Assembly (NCBI RefSeq): GCF_030010415.1
Contig: NZ_JASCSA010000004.1
Direction: 5' to 3' (one strand)
DNA from: Cobetia amphilecti
GTDB lineage: Bacteria; Pseudomonadota; Gammaproteobacteria; Pseudomonadales; Halomonadaceae
DNA: 64,000 nucleotides
Below, piece after piece: positions 17,283 to 26,840 of the stretch. Position 1 is the stretch's first letter. The number at the start of each line of letters is the position of its first letter. A program made the translations under genes and the position numbers. The notes under the pieces were generated by a model, which worked only from the letters and a program-made list of their open reading frames with translations, was not told the DNA's origin and did no database searches.

Positions 17283-18311
17283 TTAGAAGCCGTAGTAGAT
17301 GCCGACTGCAGCGCCGTCACTAGCATCGCCAGAACGATCGTACTGGGCGTATTCAATGTAGGTGTACATCGCGGAAGAGATGTTGTAAGTCACACCCAGG
17401 TTGAATTCGTTGAAGCTGTCGTCGCCACCGTTTTCAGTAGCCACGGTGGAAGCGTCTTCAGCGTCGACATACTGGTAGCCGCCGTAGACGTCGCCCATGC
17501 CGTAGCCGTAACGCGCGCCGATACCGTAGTAGTCGACGTCGGTGTCATCTTCTTCACCCGCGAAACGCTCAGCCTTGACGGCGATACGCAGGGCATCGAC
17601 GGTGTACTGACCGGTGATACCGTACTGGTCACCGATGTCGCTGCCGTTGGTGGCTTCGAACTGGTCCAGGTTGTCATACACAGCGGCGAGGGAGAAACCG
17701 CCGACGGTGTACTTGGCACCAGCGAAGAAGGACGCCTGATTGGAATCGGTGATGTTCTCGTCTTCGCCATCGCCTTCGAAGTTGGAACCGACGGCGAACT
17801 GCATGCCGCCCATGACCGGAGACATGTACTGCAGCTTGTTGCCTTCACGAGTCTGGCTGTCGCCAGTGATCTGGGAGCTGGAGTCAGTCAGGTCGAAGTA
17901 TTCGTTGTTGGAGATCGGATCCTGGATCCAGTCATCCATCAGCTGATCCCAGGAACCGATACGCGCGTCACCGAAGGAGCCCTTGGCACCGACGTAGGAC
18001 TGGTCGCCATCGTTCAGGCCGTTGCCGCCGCCCTTGGATTCGTCAGCGTCGTATTCCCACTCAGCCTTGAAGTAACCAACGATATCGTCGTTGATCTTGT
18101 GCTCGCCCTTGGCACCGAAGGTAGAACCGTTGTCACCCAGTTCGCTTTCCGGATCACCGCCGAGCTGGTCGACATAAGTGTATGCCAGCTGCACGTTACC
18201 GTAGATGTCCAGCTTGGTACCGTCCTGGTTGTAGACAGTAGCAGCGGAAGCAGAAGTAGCAGCCAGGGCAGCAGCGCCGGCGATGGCAGTAGCCAGAAGT
18301 GTCTTTTTCAT
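17283..18311 (-). CDS. Gram-negative general porin (OmpC/OmpF-like)
   Basis: This 342-residue outer-membrane beta-barrel has a typical Sec signal peptide (MKKTLLATAIAGAAALAATS, cleaved after ASA near residue 23). The mature protein starts ATVYNQDGTKLDIYGNVQLA, the classic porin first strand, and has alternating strands, an acidic composition typical of halophile-type proteins, and a C-terminal Phe (IYYGF) as required for BAM recognition. It probably forms trimeric diffusion pores for small solutes. AAGGA precedes the ATG. It is monocistronic with its own terminator; the long upstream region suggests its own regulated promoter. Confidence 0.93.
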   Translation of the reverse strand: MKKTLLATAIAGAAALAATSASAATVYNQDGTKLDIYGNVQLAYTYVDQLGGDPESELGDNGSTFGAKGEHKINDDIVGYFKAEWEYDADESKGGGNGLNDGDQSYVGAKGSFGDARIGSWDQLMDDWIQDPISNNEYFDLTDSSSQITGDSQTREGNKLQYMSPVMGGMQFAVGSNFEGDGEDENITDSNQASFFAGAKYTVGGFSLAAVYDNLDQFEATNGSDIGDQYGITGQYTVDALRIAVKAERFAGEEDDTDVDYYGIGARYGYGMGDVYGGYQYVDAEDASTVATENGGDDSFNEFNLGVTYNISSAMYTYIEYAQYDRSGDASDGAAVGIYYGF

Positions 18312-18792
18312 CGCGATAGTTCCTTAACTAGCGTTAACTGTTCGATCGTGTCTGCCGATGGCAGTGACCAAGGTTCCGGGCGCTTGATGACGCCTCTAAA
18401 ACTCTGTGGCCTAGTTATTATCCAATGCTCGCAGGGAAACCATATACCGGGCTTTCAGGATGTGCAACAGAAAAAAACACTGTTTTCGATCACCATTCCT
18501 GAACCTATCCATCGGTCGGTTGTCTGGCGTGAGCATACTCTAGGGCTCAAGAATGAAGGATTCATGACAACCATGCGTCTTGACGCGGATTCCTGCATCA
18601 CCGAGCGCATCGCTGAGCGTTAATCCCGGATTCATTGTGGAAAAACCTCGCTTGCGACAAAAGTCGCAGAACAAATACCCGTCAACTGCTGTGCTTGTCT
18701 GATGCCAAGTTGTGGTTTCCTCTCAGCTTTATCTTCATGAAAGGCACCGTCCCTGTGCCAATGATTCATTCATGAGTCTGCTATCAATATCG
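18312..18792. other. Porin upstream region
   Basis: Relatively AT-rich non-coding stretch that must contain the porin promoter on the minus strand. A GATAAT hexamer at about 18415-18420 (minus strand) is a possible -10 box, without a good -35. Open frames read across it lack conserved features. I see nothing else. Confidence 0.4.
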
Positions 18793-18882
18793 GTCATCAA
18801 ACTCAATCATCAAATCCAGTCAACAAGCCCAGTCGCCCTCCCTGTCATCAAGCTCTGTCATCAAGCTCTGTCATCAATCAAT
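18793..18882. repeat. 13-bp tandem array, seven copies
   Basis: Units begin at 18793, 18806, 18819, 18832 (12 bases), 18844, 18857 and 18870. The best copies read GTCATCAAGCTCT and are identical (18844-18856, 18857-18869); the outer ones are diverged. The array lies 35 bases beyond the stop codon of dctM, in the presumed 3' untranslated region, where no canonical terminator was found. Confidence 0.88.
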
Positions 18883-18916
18883 CTTTCCATCGCACCTTGT
18901 CAGCAGGCAGTGATCC

Positions 18917-20302
18917 TCAACTGCTCAACCAGTTGGGCAGGAACAGCGAGATAGCCGGCACATAGGTGATCAACACCAGGAACAGCAGCAACAGCGACAA
19001 CCACGGCAATGCTGCCCGAATGACCCAGGTCATCGGCTTGCCGGTGATCCCCGCCGTCACGAAGAGGTTCAGCCCTACGGGGGGTGTCAGCATGCCGATC
19101 TCCATGTTGACCACCATGATGATGCCGAGATGGATCGGGTCGATCCCCAGCTGCGTCGCGATGGGGAACAGGATTGGCGCCATGATCAGCAGAATGGCCG
19201 AGGGCTCCATGAAGTTGCCCGCCGCCAGCAGCAGCAGATTCATCACGATCAAGAAGCCCCACGCCGGCAGCCCCCAGCCGATGATGGTTTCGGCGATGGT
19301 GTGCGGAATGCGCTCCGTGGTCAGTACATGCGCGAACAGCATCGCGTTGGCGATGATGAACAACAGCATCATCGAGACGCGCGCGCCATCCAGTACCACC
19401 TTCTTGACCTCCTGATCGGTGAAGGACCCCAGAAGCCCGGCAGGCACCTGCCACAGCGCGCGCAACCCCGCACTCCCCCAGGCTTCGTTGCCCTTGCGCC
19501 ACGGCACGTTCTTCAACGGCCCCATGTCGCGATAGCCCACCACGGCGATGAACCAGGCATACACCGTGGCCACGGCCGCGGCTTCGGTGGGACTGGCCAC
19601 GCCGCCATAGATCGAGCCCAGCACGATGAAGATCAACATCAGACCGCCCATGGCGATCAGGCCAGAGCGCGCAAGCACCCGTACGCCGGGGAAAGGCTGA
19701 GCCGGCAACTTCTTGATCCGCGCCGCGATATAGATGGCGACCATCAAAATACCGCCCATCAGGAGGCCCGGAATCAGACCTGCCATGAACATCTTGGCCG
19801 CCGAGACTTCCGTGGCGGCGGAATACACCAGCATCACGATGGACGGCGGAATCAGGATGCCCAGTGTCCCGGCATTGGTGATCACGCCCGCCGCGAAGGA
19901 CTCGGTATAGCCCTGGCGCACCATGCCCGCGATCACGATGGAGCCGATCGCCGCCACCGTGGCCGGAGAAGAGCCGGACACGGCGGCAAACAGCATGCAT
20001 GCCAATACGGAGGCCATCGCCAGTCCACCGCGCACGTGGCCGATGGCATCGGTGGCGAAGGTGATCAGGCGACGTGCCACGCCACCGGTCGAGAGAAAGG
20101 TGCTGGAGAGAATGAAGAACGGGATCGCCAGCAGGGTGTAGTGATGCGACAGGGCTTCGAACAGCTTGATCGCCACCGACCCCAGTGAGTCACTGGAAAA
20201 CAGCAGGATCGTGGTGACACTCGAGAAGCCCAGCGCAAAGGCGATCGGCATGCCGAGAAAGATGCCGCCGAACAGCAGCGCAAACAGAGTGGCTATGGTC
20301 AT
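18917..20302 (-). CDS. dctM: TRAP transporter large permease subunit (DctM family)
   Basis: This 461-residue inner-membrane protein has about 12 hydrophobic segments; it is the sodium-coupled transport subunit of a tripartite ATP-independent periplasmic system. Family features are FALGFSSV near the N-terminus, GGVARRLI with the preceding FFILSSTFLSTGG, the VSGSSPATVAAIGS motif, and the C-terminal LTPPVGLNLFV. It overlaps dctQ by four bases (ATGA-type), so the subunits are translationally coupled. No terminator with a U-tract follows; a 13-bp tandem array does. Confidence 0.95.
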   Translation of the reverse strand: MTIATLFALLFGGIFLGMPIAFALGFSSVTTILLFSSDSLGSVAIKLFEALSHHYTLLAIPFFILSSTFLSTGGVARRLITFATDAIGHVRGGLAMASVLACMLFAAVSGSSPATVAAIGSIVIAGMVRQGYTESFAAGVITNAGTLGILIPPSIVMLVYSAATEVSAAKMFMAGLIPGLLMGGILMVAIYIAARIKKLPAQPFPGVRVLARSGLIAMGGLMLIFIVLGSIYGGVASPTEAAAVATVYAWFIAVVGYRDMGPLKNVPWRKGNEAWGSAGLRALWQVPAGLLGSFTDQEVKKVVLDGARVSMMLLFIIANAMLFAHVLTTERIPHTIAETIIGWGLPAWGFLIVMNLLLLAAGNFMEPSAILLIMAPILFPIATQLGIDPIHLGIIMVVNMEIGMLTPPVGLNLFVTAGITGKPMTWVIRAALPWLSLLLLFLVLITYVPAISLFLPNWLSS

Positions 20303-20883
20303 CGTGGTGTTCCCTGATCACTGTCACGGCCAGCATCGCCGTTGTCTTGGCCATCCGGCGCGTCCGACTGCACCAGATGCATGCTGTCCTCGCCTTCGTC
20401 ATGAAAGCCGAAGCCACTGGCATCGCCACGAATCACCTTCCAGCCCAGTACAGCAAAGCGCAGCATCAGCAGCAACATGGCAATGGGCAGAATGGTGAGG
20501 GCGTACCACTTGGGAATCGCGATGTCCTCAAGCTCGATGCCGATCATCTTCATCAGCGAGAGATATTCATAACTGCCGACCAGCAGCATCACGCAGTACG
20601 CCATGCAGATCGCCAGCGCCAGCAAGGTCGCCACGCGCTGCCAGAGCATCGGCAGCATCTTGACCACGACATCCACGCCGATGTGCGCGCCCTGCTTGAC
20701 GCCCCAGGACACGCCGATCAGCACGAACCAGCCCGCCAGATACAGCGTGGCCTCCTGTGACCAGCTGATGCCGGTATTGAAGACGAAGCGCAACACCACC
20801 TCGACGAAGACCAGCAGCACCATCGCTACCAGCAGCAGCGAGAACAGCGTCTCTTCCGCCTTGTGAAGCCATCGTAGTGCCAT
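20299..20883 (-). CDS. dctQ: TRAP transporter small permease subunit (DctQ family)
   Basis: Inner-membrane protein of about 194 residues with four hydrophobic segments and the DctQ hallmark region (GISWSQEATLYLAGWFVLIG followed by the GAHIGVDV motif). It docks the substrate-binding protein to DctM. ATG 20883 was chosen because GAGGA lies eight bases upstream and the protein then begins MALRWLHKAEE; the frame is open further, to 20922. The C-terminal 30 residues are acidic and not conserved. It sits between dctP and dctM, with a stem-loop upstream. Confidence 0.9.
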   Translation of the reverse strand: MALRWLHKAEETLFSLLLVAMVLLVFVEVVLRFVFNTGISWSQEATLYLAGWFVLIGVSWGVKQGAHIGVDVVVKMLPMLWQRVATLLALAICMAYCVMLLVGSYEYLSLMKMIGIELEDIAIPKWYALTILPIAMLLLMLRFAVLGWKVIRGDASGFGFHDEGEDSMHLVQSDAPDGQDNGDAGRDSDQGTPR

Positions 20884-20910
20884 GGCAAAAATCCTCATGT
20901 CGCTCAAGGA

Positions 20911-20963
20911 CACTTGCCCCACGCGAGATCGCCGATGTCCTGGCGCTCAAGATGGGGCAAGTG
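20911..20963 (-). promoter_or_regulatory. Intercistronic stem-loop between dctP and dctQ
   Basis: Perfect 11-base arms CACTTGCCCCA (20911-20921) and its complement (20953-20963) enclose a 31-base loop that can pair further. It is placed between the binding-protein gene and the permease genes. Such structures commonly keep the binding-protein message in excess; that role here is inference. Confidence 0.6.
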
Positions 20964-20980
20964 ATGGATGGCCTGATGGC

Positions 20981-21970
20981 TTACTGGTTAGCAGCTTCCG
21001 CGGCGTCGACGATGTCCTGACCGATGTCGTCGGCAAACTCGCCCCATACCGGCTTCATGGCGTCGACCCACTGCTGACGCTGGGCATCGTCGAGCGTGAT
21101 GATCTCGCTCTGGCCTGAATCGATGATGGCCTGCTTGGCCTCCATGTTCTTGGCTTCGGAGAGCTGGTTGCCGTAGACGATGGCCTCATCGAGCGCCGAC
21201 TTGACCTCACCACGCACGTCATCCGGCAGGCCATTCCAGAAGCGCGCCGAAGACACCACCATATAATCCAGCACGCCGTGGTTGGATTCGGTGATGTACG
21301 GCTGCACCTCGAAGAACTTCTGGGAGTAGATGTTGGAGTAGGTATTCTCCTGACCGTCGATGGCCTTGGTCTGCAGCAGGATGAAGACCTCGGAGAACGG
21401 CTTCTTCAGCGAGACGGCATCCACCGCGTCAAACTGGGCCTCGAGCACATCGGAGGTCATGATGCGGAATTTCTTGCCGTCGGCATCCCCCGGTGTCTTG
21501 AGCGGCGATGACGCGGACAGCTGCTTCATGCCGTTATGCAGATAACCGAGCCCCACCAACCCCTTGGATTCCAGCGACGTCAGCAATGACTGGCCCGTCT
21601 CGCTGCTCTGGAAGCGTTCGACAGCGCCCATGTCCTTGAACAGGAAGGGCAGATCGAAGACCTGCAGCTGATCGGTATATTTCTGGAACTTGGACAATGA
21701 CGGTGCCGCCAGCTGCACATCGCCCAGCAGCATGGCTTCCAGCACCTTGTCGTCCCCGTACAGCTGCGAACTGGGGTAGAGCTCGACTTCCACCTTGTCG
21801 CCCAGTCGCTCCTCCACCAGTTGCTGGAATTTCTTGCCCATCTGGCCCTTGGGGGTATTTTCCGCCACCACATGGGAAAACTTGATGGTGATCGGGTCGG
21901 CCATGGCCGTCGCTGAGGCAAACAGGATGGCAGCACTCAGGGCGGTCAGGGCTGGCTTGATAAGGCGCAT
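20981..21970 (-). CDS. dctP: TRAP transporter periplasmic substrate-binding protein (DctP family)
   Basis: This 329-residue periplasmic protein has a Sec signal (MRLIKPALTALSAAILFASA, cleavage after AMA). The mature part has ADPITIKFSHVV, the GKKFQQLVEERLGDKVEVELYPSSQL region in pieces typical of DctP, and the conserved Arg in KKFRIMTSD that binds the carboxylate of the ligand. A C4-dicarboxylate or related organic acid is the likely substrate, but the ligand cannot be fixed from sequence. ATG 21970 has AGAGGA upstream; longer frames to 22294 are spurious. It is the first gene of the dctPQM operon. Confidence 0.94.
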   Translation of the reverse strand: MRLIKPALTALSAAILFASATAMADPITIKFSHVVAENTPKGQMGKKFQQLVEERLGDKVEVELYPSSQLYGDDKVLEAMLLGDVQLAAPSLSKFQKYTDQLQVFDLPFLFKDMGAVERFQSSETGQSLLTSLESKGLVGLGYLHNGMKQLSASSPLKTPGDADGKKFRIMTSDVLEAQFDAVDAVSLKKPFSEVFILLQTKAIDGQENTYSNIYSQKFFEVQPYITESNHGVLDYMVVSSARFWNGLPDDVRGEVKSALDEAIVYGNQLSEAKNMEAKQAIIDSGQSEIITLDDAQRQQWVDAMKPVWGEFADDIGQDIVDAAEAANQ

Positions 21971-22246
21971 GGCGAATCCTCTTGAATTGCGGATATTGTT
22001 GGTCTTGTAGGGCATTCGATATCCCGTCTGCGCGGCTCCGACACGAAGCCGCGCAGAGGTGCGGCGCGAGCAGGGATAGCCGAGACCCTGCGAGCATTGC
22101 GCCACAGCCGCCAGATAGACGAGACAATCCAGACAATTCAATAAGTTGAAGACGCACAGTTCGCATACAACTCGCGCACAAGTGAGCCGAATTCCGCGGG
22201 CCGCCGGCGATCTGTGAGGAGTTGTGCGGATTTCCGCCCACCAACG
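21971..22246. other. Upstream region of the TRAP operon
   Basis: Non-coding; it must hold the dctP promoter. A GCAGGG/CCCTGC inverted repeat with an 11-base spacer at about 22070-22092 could be an operator. No other feature was recognised. Confidence 0.35.
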
Positions 22247-22284
22247 ACAAGGCCCCTGTGCGGGAATCCGCACAGGGGCCTTGT
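22247..22284. other. 17-bp perfect hairpin, no U-tract
   Basis: Arms 22247-22263 and 22268-22284 are perfectly complementary (ACAAGGCCCCTGTGCGG and its complement) with a 4-base loop. It lies about 105 bases beyond the stop codon of the FinO/ProQ-domain gene on the minus strand. No T-run follows on either strand, so it is not a textbook terminator. Confidence 0.85.
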
Positions 22285-22348
22285 CTGTTAGCACCGATCA
22301 TTGTCGATCGAGCGTCTTCACCAGCTGTCACATCACCTGCCAACACAT

Positions 22349-22401
22349 TCTCAGGAACGGTTCTCAGGGACGGTTCTCGAGGACTGTGTTCAGGGGCGGT
22401 G
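22349..22401. repeat. 13-14 bp tandem array (x4) spanning the FinO/ProQ gene stop codon
   Basis: Units 22349-22361, 22362-22374, 22375-22388 and 22389-22401, best copy TCTCAGGGACGGT. On the minus strand three of the four units carry ACCGYYCCTGA, and the unit at 22389-22401 contains the real stop codon (22390-22392). The stop-codon segment has thus been duplicated downstream. Confidence 0.8.
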
Positions 22402-23400
22402 CTTGGTCATCAGCTCGCTGAGCTTGTGGCTGATACGCTGATCGGTCGCCTGCTCTTCCCGCGCCTTCTGTTGACGCGTCAGCTCATCGAGCTGCTGACG
22501 GGCATGGCGTGCCTCATCTTCCGTCACGGCACCCACCGACTGACCCGAGAGGTCCACGCGCTGCGTGCCCGCCCGTACCGCCTTCAGATACCGCGGCAGA
22601 TGGACATAACCCGCCAGCGCGCGTCGCACCAGCTTGTCATCCCAGGGCTCGTTTTCCAGCAGCTCGATATGGATGCCGATCTTCAGCGGCCGGGTGTGGC
22701 CCTTGAAGAAGGTATCCGGATAGCGCTTGTACCACTGCTTGAGCAGCGCATGGGGAGAAGGCGCCGACTCAGGCTGAGAAGCCTGCTGTGCTTGCGGGGC
22801 CTCGCCCTGCTCAGCCTCGTTCTGCTGCTGCGCTTCCTGCTCCTGCGGTACCTGAGCTTGCGGCGTCTGGGCTTGCGACGCCTGAGCCTCGGACGAATCA
22901 GCAGCCGTCGTTGTCTGCGCGGCAGCTGCCGGCTGACTCACGTTCAGGCGCTCTGAGGCCAGGCGTTCTGCCTGCGCCTCCTGCTGCGCTGTCAGACCCG
23001 CCTCCGCATTCGTGGAGAATTGCGGCGCAGAAGCCTGCTCGACCAGTTCACGCAATTGCGCATCTCGCGCCAGCAACGCCTCATTCACCGCGCTTAACTG
23101 CGCCTGCTGCTCCTGCAGTGTCTGGCGCGCCGCCGCGAGTTGCTCAGCGAGCTGCTCACGCTCATGACGCTCCGCGGCCAGTGCACGCTCGGCTTCTGCC
23201 AAGGCACGCTGATGCGCATCGGCATCTGCCGTGGCTGCAGACGTTCCCTGCTGCTCCAGCTGGGCCAGCGCATCGCGCAGGCGGGCATTTTCCGACTCCA
23301 GGGCCGCACGGGCCTGGCGCTCTGTGTCACGCTGCTGTCGCTGTGTGTCGGCTTCATGTTCAAGCGCAGAATACAGCGCTTCGAGGCGATCCATCGTCAA
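22390..23400 (-). CDS. FinO/ProQ-domain RNA-binding protein with long coiled-coil N-terminus
   Basis: This 336-residue protein has a predicted coiled coil at residues 1-150 (heptad-rich, Gln/Glu/Ala, e.g. RQQRDTERQARAALESENAR). A Gln/Ala-rich linker follows to about 215, then a FinO/ProQ domain at about 220-300 (ALLKQWYKRYPDTFF, PLKIGIHIEL, RRALAGYVHLPRYLKAV). The last 40 residues are charged and helical. The FinO/ProQ fold binds structured RNA and helps sRNA-mRNA pairing. Classical ProQ has this domain at its N-terminus, so this architecture differs. TTG 23400 has GGGAGG eight bases upstream and is preferred over ATG 23394. It lies about 100 bases after folA and may share its message. Confidence 0.82.
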   Translation of the reverse strand: MTMDRLEALYSALEHEADTQRQQRDTERQARAALESENARLRDALAQLEQQGTSAATADADAHQRALAEAERALAAERHEREQLAEQLAAARQTLQEQQAQLSAVNEALLARDAQLRELVEQASAPQFSTNAEAGLTAQQEAQAERLASERLNVSQPAAAAQTTTAADSSEAQASQAQTPQAQVPQEQEAQQQNEAEQGEAPQAQQASQPESAPSPHALLKQWYKRYPDTFFKGHTRPLKIGIHIELLENEPWDDKLVRRALAGYVHLPRYLKAVRAGTQRVDLSGQSVGAVTEDEARHARQQLDELTRQQKAREEQATDQRISHKLSELMTKHRP

Positions 23401-23497
23401 GGCCTGAGCCTCCCTTGCACGCTATGGGCAGTTCCGTTTGGCACCAGTCTGTGTCAGTACCTGCTGACTGTAAAGGTCACGCCGGCCAGCCAGTGGC

Positions 23498-24045
23498 TCA
23501 GACGTCGCGGCGCTCGAAGCGCACGAAGTCATAGGCCGGCAGACCCTCACCACTCTCCCCCGGGACGCGCTGCGCTTCCTGCCAGCTCGCATCCAGCGCC
23601 GGGAAATGGGCATCGCCCTCGATCTCGACCGCAACCTCGGTGAGATAGAGGCGCGTCGCCACCGGCAGCGCCTGGGCGTAGATCTGACCGCCACCGATCA
23701 CCATGATCTCGTCCACGCCTTCGATCATCGCGTGGTGGTCCGCCATGCTTAGCGCGGCGGCCAGGTCACTGCAGACCCGCACGCCATCGTGACTGAACTC
23801 GCTGTCACGCGTGACCACGATGTTGAGGCGGTTGGGCAGCGGCCTGCCGATGGAGGCGAAGGTCTTGCGTCCCATGATCACCGGCTTGCCCTGGGTGACA
23901 TGCTTGAAGAACTTCAGGTCTTCCGGCAGATACCACGGCAACTGGTTGTCGACGCCGATCACGCGGTTGACCGACATGGCGGCAATCATCGCGACGGGCA
24001 CGACGGTGTCAGCCGCCGCCGTCAGCGGAGAGAATTCATTATCGC

Positions 24046-24049
<4 letters not shown>
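23498..24049 (-). CDS. folA: Dihydrofolate reductase
   Basis: Reduces dihydrofolate to tetrahydrofolate with NADPH; the product of thymidylate synthase is recycled here. At 183 residues it is slightly longer than usual because of about 18 extra N-terminal residues. Motifs are MIAAMSVNRVIGVDNQLPWYLPED (in pieces: GVDNQLPW holds the substrate-binding region), KPVIMGRKTFASIGRPLP, and VIGGGQIYAQAL. The start overlaps the thyA stop by four bases (ATGA), so the two are translationally coupled. It is a trimethoprim target in general; no resistance claim is made. Confidence 0.96.
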
Positions 24050-24840
<791 letters not shown>

Positions 24841-24950
24841 GGTGGCGAGTCCGTACGGCGTGTCAGAGGCTGGCGCGGCGAGCGGAGCCGTGGATCGCCC
24901 TGCACCAGCCTCTTCATGAATTCGAATCGTTCACTTGACGATATTTGACG

Positions 24951-25004
24951 CTGCCAGATACGCAAGAACGCGGCCCGATGGCCGCGTTCTTGCGTATCTG
25001 GCAG
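24951..25004. other. 25-bp perfect hairpin after lgt, no U-tract
   Basis: Arms 24951-24975 and 24980-25004 are perfectly complementary over 25 bases with loop CGAT. This is the longest perfect inverted repeat I found in the window. It lies 50 bases beyond the lgt stop codon (minus strand), and no T-run follows it on either strand. Confidence 0.9.
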
Positions 25005-25053
25005 GGGGCCAGTTTACACCGAATGCCCCCTGTATTCACGCCTGCATTGCCCC

Positions 25054-25857
25054 TCAGGAGGCGCGAGGCACCGGCGGCTGCGCCACTTCCTGACCGCGCG
25101 ACCAGGCCATCAACAGCAGCCCGAACAGCACCATCGGCAGCGACAGCAGCTGGCCCATGGTCAGCCAGTCGAAGGCGATGAAGCCGAGCTGGGAGTCCGG
25201 CTGACGGAAGAATTCGGTGATGAACCGGAAGCAGCCGTAGCAGAGCAGGAACAGACCGGAGATCAAGCCCTTCTGACGCGGTTCACGCGAGACGAACCAC
25301 AGGATGGCGAACAGCGCGACGCCTTCCAGTGCAAACTGATAGAGCTGCGAGGGATGACGCGGTTCCGGCCCGTAGAGCGGATAGACCATGCCCCAGGAGA
25401 CATCGGTGATGCGCCCCGGCAGCTCCTGATTGATGAAGTTGCCCAGCCGCCCTGCGCCGAGACCGATCGGCACCATCGGCGCGATGAAATCGGTCAGCTG
25501 GAAGAAGGTCAGCTGATGGCGACGCGCGAACATCAGCATCGCGATCAACACGCCCAGCAAGCCGCCATGGAAGCTCATGCCGCCATCCCAGACCTTGAAG
25601 ATCCACACCGGGTCCGCCAGCAGCTTGTCGAAGCCATAGAAGAGCGCATACCCCAGGCGGCCACCCAGCACCACACCCAGGGCGCCGAAGAAGATCAGGT
25701 CGCCTACCGCGTCCTGACTCAGGCCGACGCGTGCGCGACGTGCTCGTGCCAGCCCCCAGGCCGCCGCGAAACCGATCACGTACATCAACCCGTACCAATG
25801 AATCTTGAAGGGCCCCAGCGCCAGCGCCACGGGGTCGATCTCAGGATATTGCAACAT
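25054..25857 (-). CDS. lgt: Prolipoprotein diacylglyceryl transferase
   Basis: Inner-membrane enzyme that transfers diacylglyceryl from phosphatidylglycerol to the lipobox Cys of prolipoproteins. It has seven hydrophobic segments over 267 residues. Family motifs are HWYGLMYVIGF, GGRLGYALFYG with the essential Arg, GGMSFHGGLLG (H103-type motif), and the Lgt signature GRLGNFINQELPGR. ATG 25857 has AAGG seven bases upstream and gives the standard N-terminus MLQYPEIDP; a longer frame to 25914 is not needed. The window also encodes a lipoprotein client at 60685-61827. Confidence 0.96.
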   Translation of the reverse strand: MLQYPEIDPVALALGPFKIHWYGLMYVIGFAAAWGLARARRARVGLSQDAVGDLIFFGALGVVLGGRLGYALFYGFDKLLADPVWIFKVWDGGMSFHGGLLGVLIAMLMFARRHQLTFFQLTDFIAPMVPIGLGAGRLGNFINQELPGRITDVSWGMVYPLYGPEPRHPSQLYQFALEGVALFAILWFVSREPRQKGLISGLFLLCYGCFRFITEFFRQPDSQLGFIAFDWLTMGQLLSLPMVLFGLLLMAWSRGQEVAQPPVPRAS

Positions 25858-25984
25858 GTGAAAACCTTGAATGAGGAAGTCGGGCTCTACCAACGCACTG
25901 GGCGATGCAGTCATCGCCTCTCAGGCGGGCAGAGCATAACAGTCAAAGCATGAACACGACCTGCCTGAGGCAGCGTATTCCCGC

Positions 25985-26767
25985 TCACGCCAGCAGAAAC
26001 CGCAGTCCGACGACGACCAGGATCAGCGCGAACAGGCGCTTGAGCAGCAGGGCCGGCAAGGCATGCGCCAGCCGCGCCCCGAGGCGCGCAAACGGCACGG
26101 ACGCCAGCACGATGCCCAGCCACGCCACCCAATGGACATAGCCGATGGCGTGCTCCGGCAGATTGGGGGCATGCCAGCCGACCACGATGTTGGTCAGTGC
26201 GGCGGTCAGCGCGATGGGGAAGCCTGCCGCGGCGGCGGTCCCCACCGCTTCGGTCATGCGCGCCTGCCAGCTGGAGAGCATCGGCACCATCACCGTGCCG
26301 CCACCGATGCCGAACAGCGAGGAAATCACGCCGACGGTACTGCCGCCCACGAACTGGCCGACCCGCCCGGGCGCCTGGGCCATCTGGCCCACCTTGAGAT
26401 CCAGCCCGAGCTTGGCCGCCACCAGCAGCACGAAGACGCCGAACGCCAGCTTGAGCGTCTCGCCGCTCAGTTCACTGGCCAGCACCACGCCGAGCCCGGT
26501 GCCGACCACCAGCCCCGGCAACAGACGCTTGAGCCAATCGAGGCGCACCGCACCGCGCTCATGATGTGCCCGTGCCGACGACAGCGAGGTCACCACGATG
26601 GTGGCCAGCGAGGTGCCGATCGCCAGGTGCATCAACACCTCCGGCGCGACGCCTTGCAGCACGAAGGCCGCGGCCAGCACCGGCACGATGACAAGCCCTC
26701 CGCCAATCCCGAACAACCCCGCAATCATGCCGGCGACTGCGCCCAACAAGGGATACCACCACCACAT
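25985..26767 (-). CDS. TSUP-family membrane transporter (sulfite exporter TauE/SafE)
   Basis: This 260-residue inner-membrane protein has eight hydrophobic segments and the twin TSUP repeats: GLFGIGGGLVIVPVL near residue 22 and SSLFGIGGGTVMVPML near residue 150. The family moves sulfite, sulfonates or other organic anions; the substrate is unknown here. AAGGAG precedes ATG 26767. It is 73 bases after the sensor-protein gene and may be cotranscribed with it. A TSUP gene near lgt is also seen in pseudomonads. Confidence 0.9.
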   Translation of the reverse strand: MWWWYPLLGAVAGMIAGLFGIGGGLVIVPVLAAAFVLQGVAPEVLMHLAIGTSLATIVVTSLSSARAHHERGAVRLDWLKRLLPGLVVGTGLGVVLASELSGETLKLAFGVFVLLVAAKLGLDLKVGQMAQAPGRVGQFVGGSTVGVISSLFGIGGGTVMVPMLSSWQARMTEAVGTAAAAGFPIALTAALTNIVVGWHAPNLPEHAIGYVHWVAWLGIVLASVPFARLGARLAHALPALLLKRLFALILVVVGLRFLLA

Positions 26768-26840
26768 ACCCGACTCCTTTCATGCTGCATTGCGGTGACT
26801 GTCTGCCGAGAGTGGCCCGGGCCTCTCAGCGCCATGACCG

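Noticed and set aside
20981..22294. 437-residue version of DctP
   Set aside because: The extra 108 residues precede a perfect signal peptide with its own Shine-Dalgarno at 21970; upstream sequence is promoter-like and repeat-containing.
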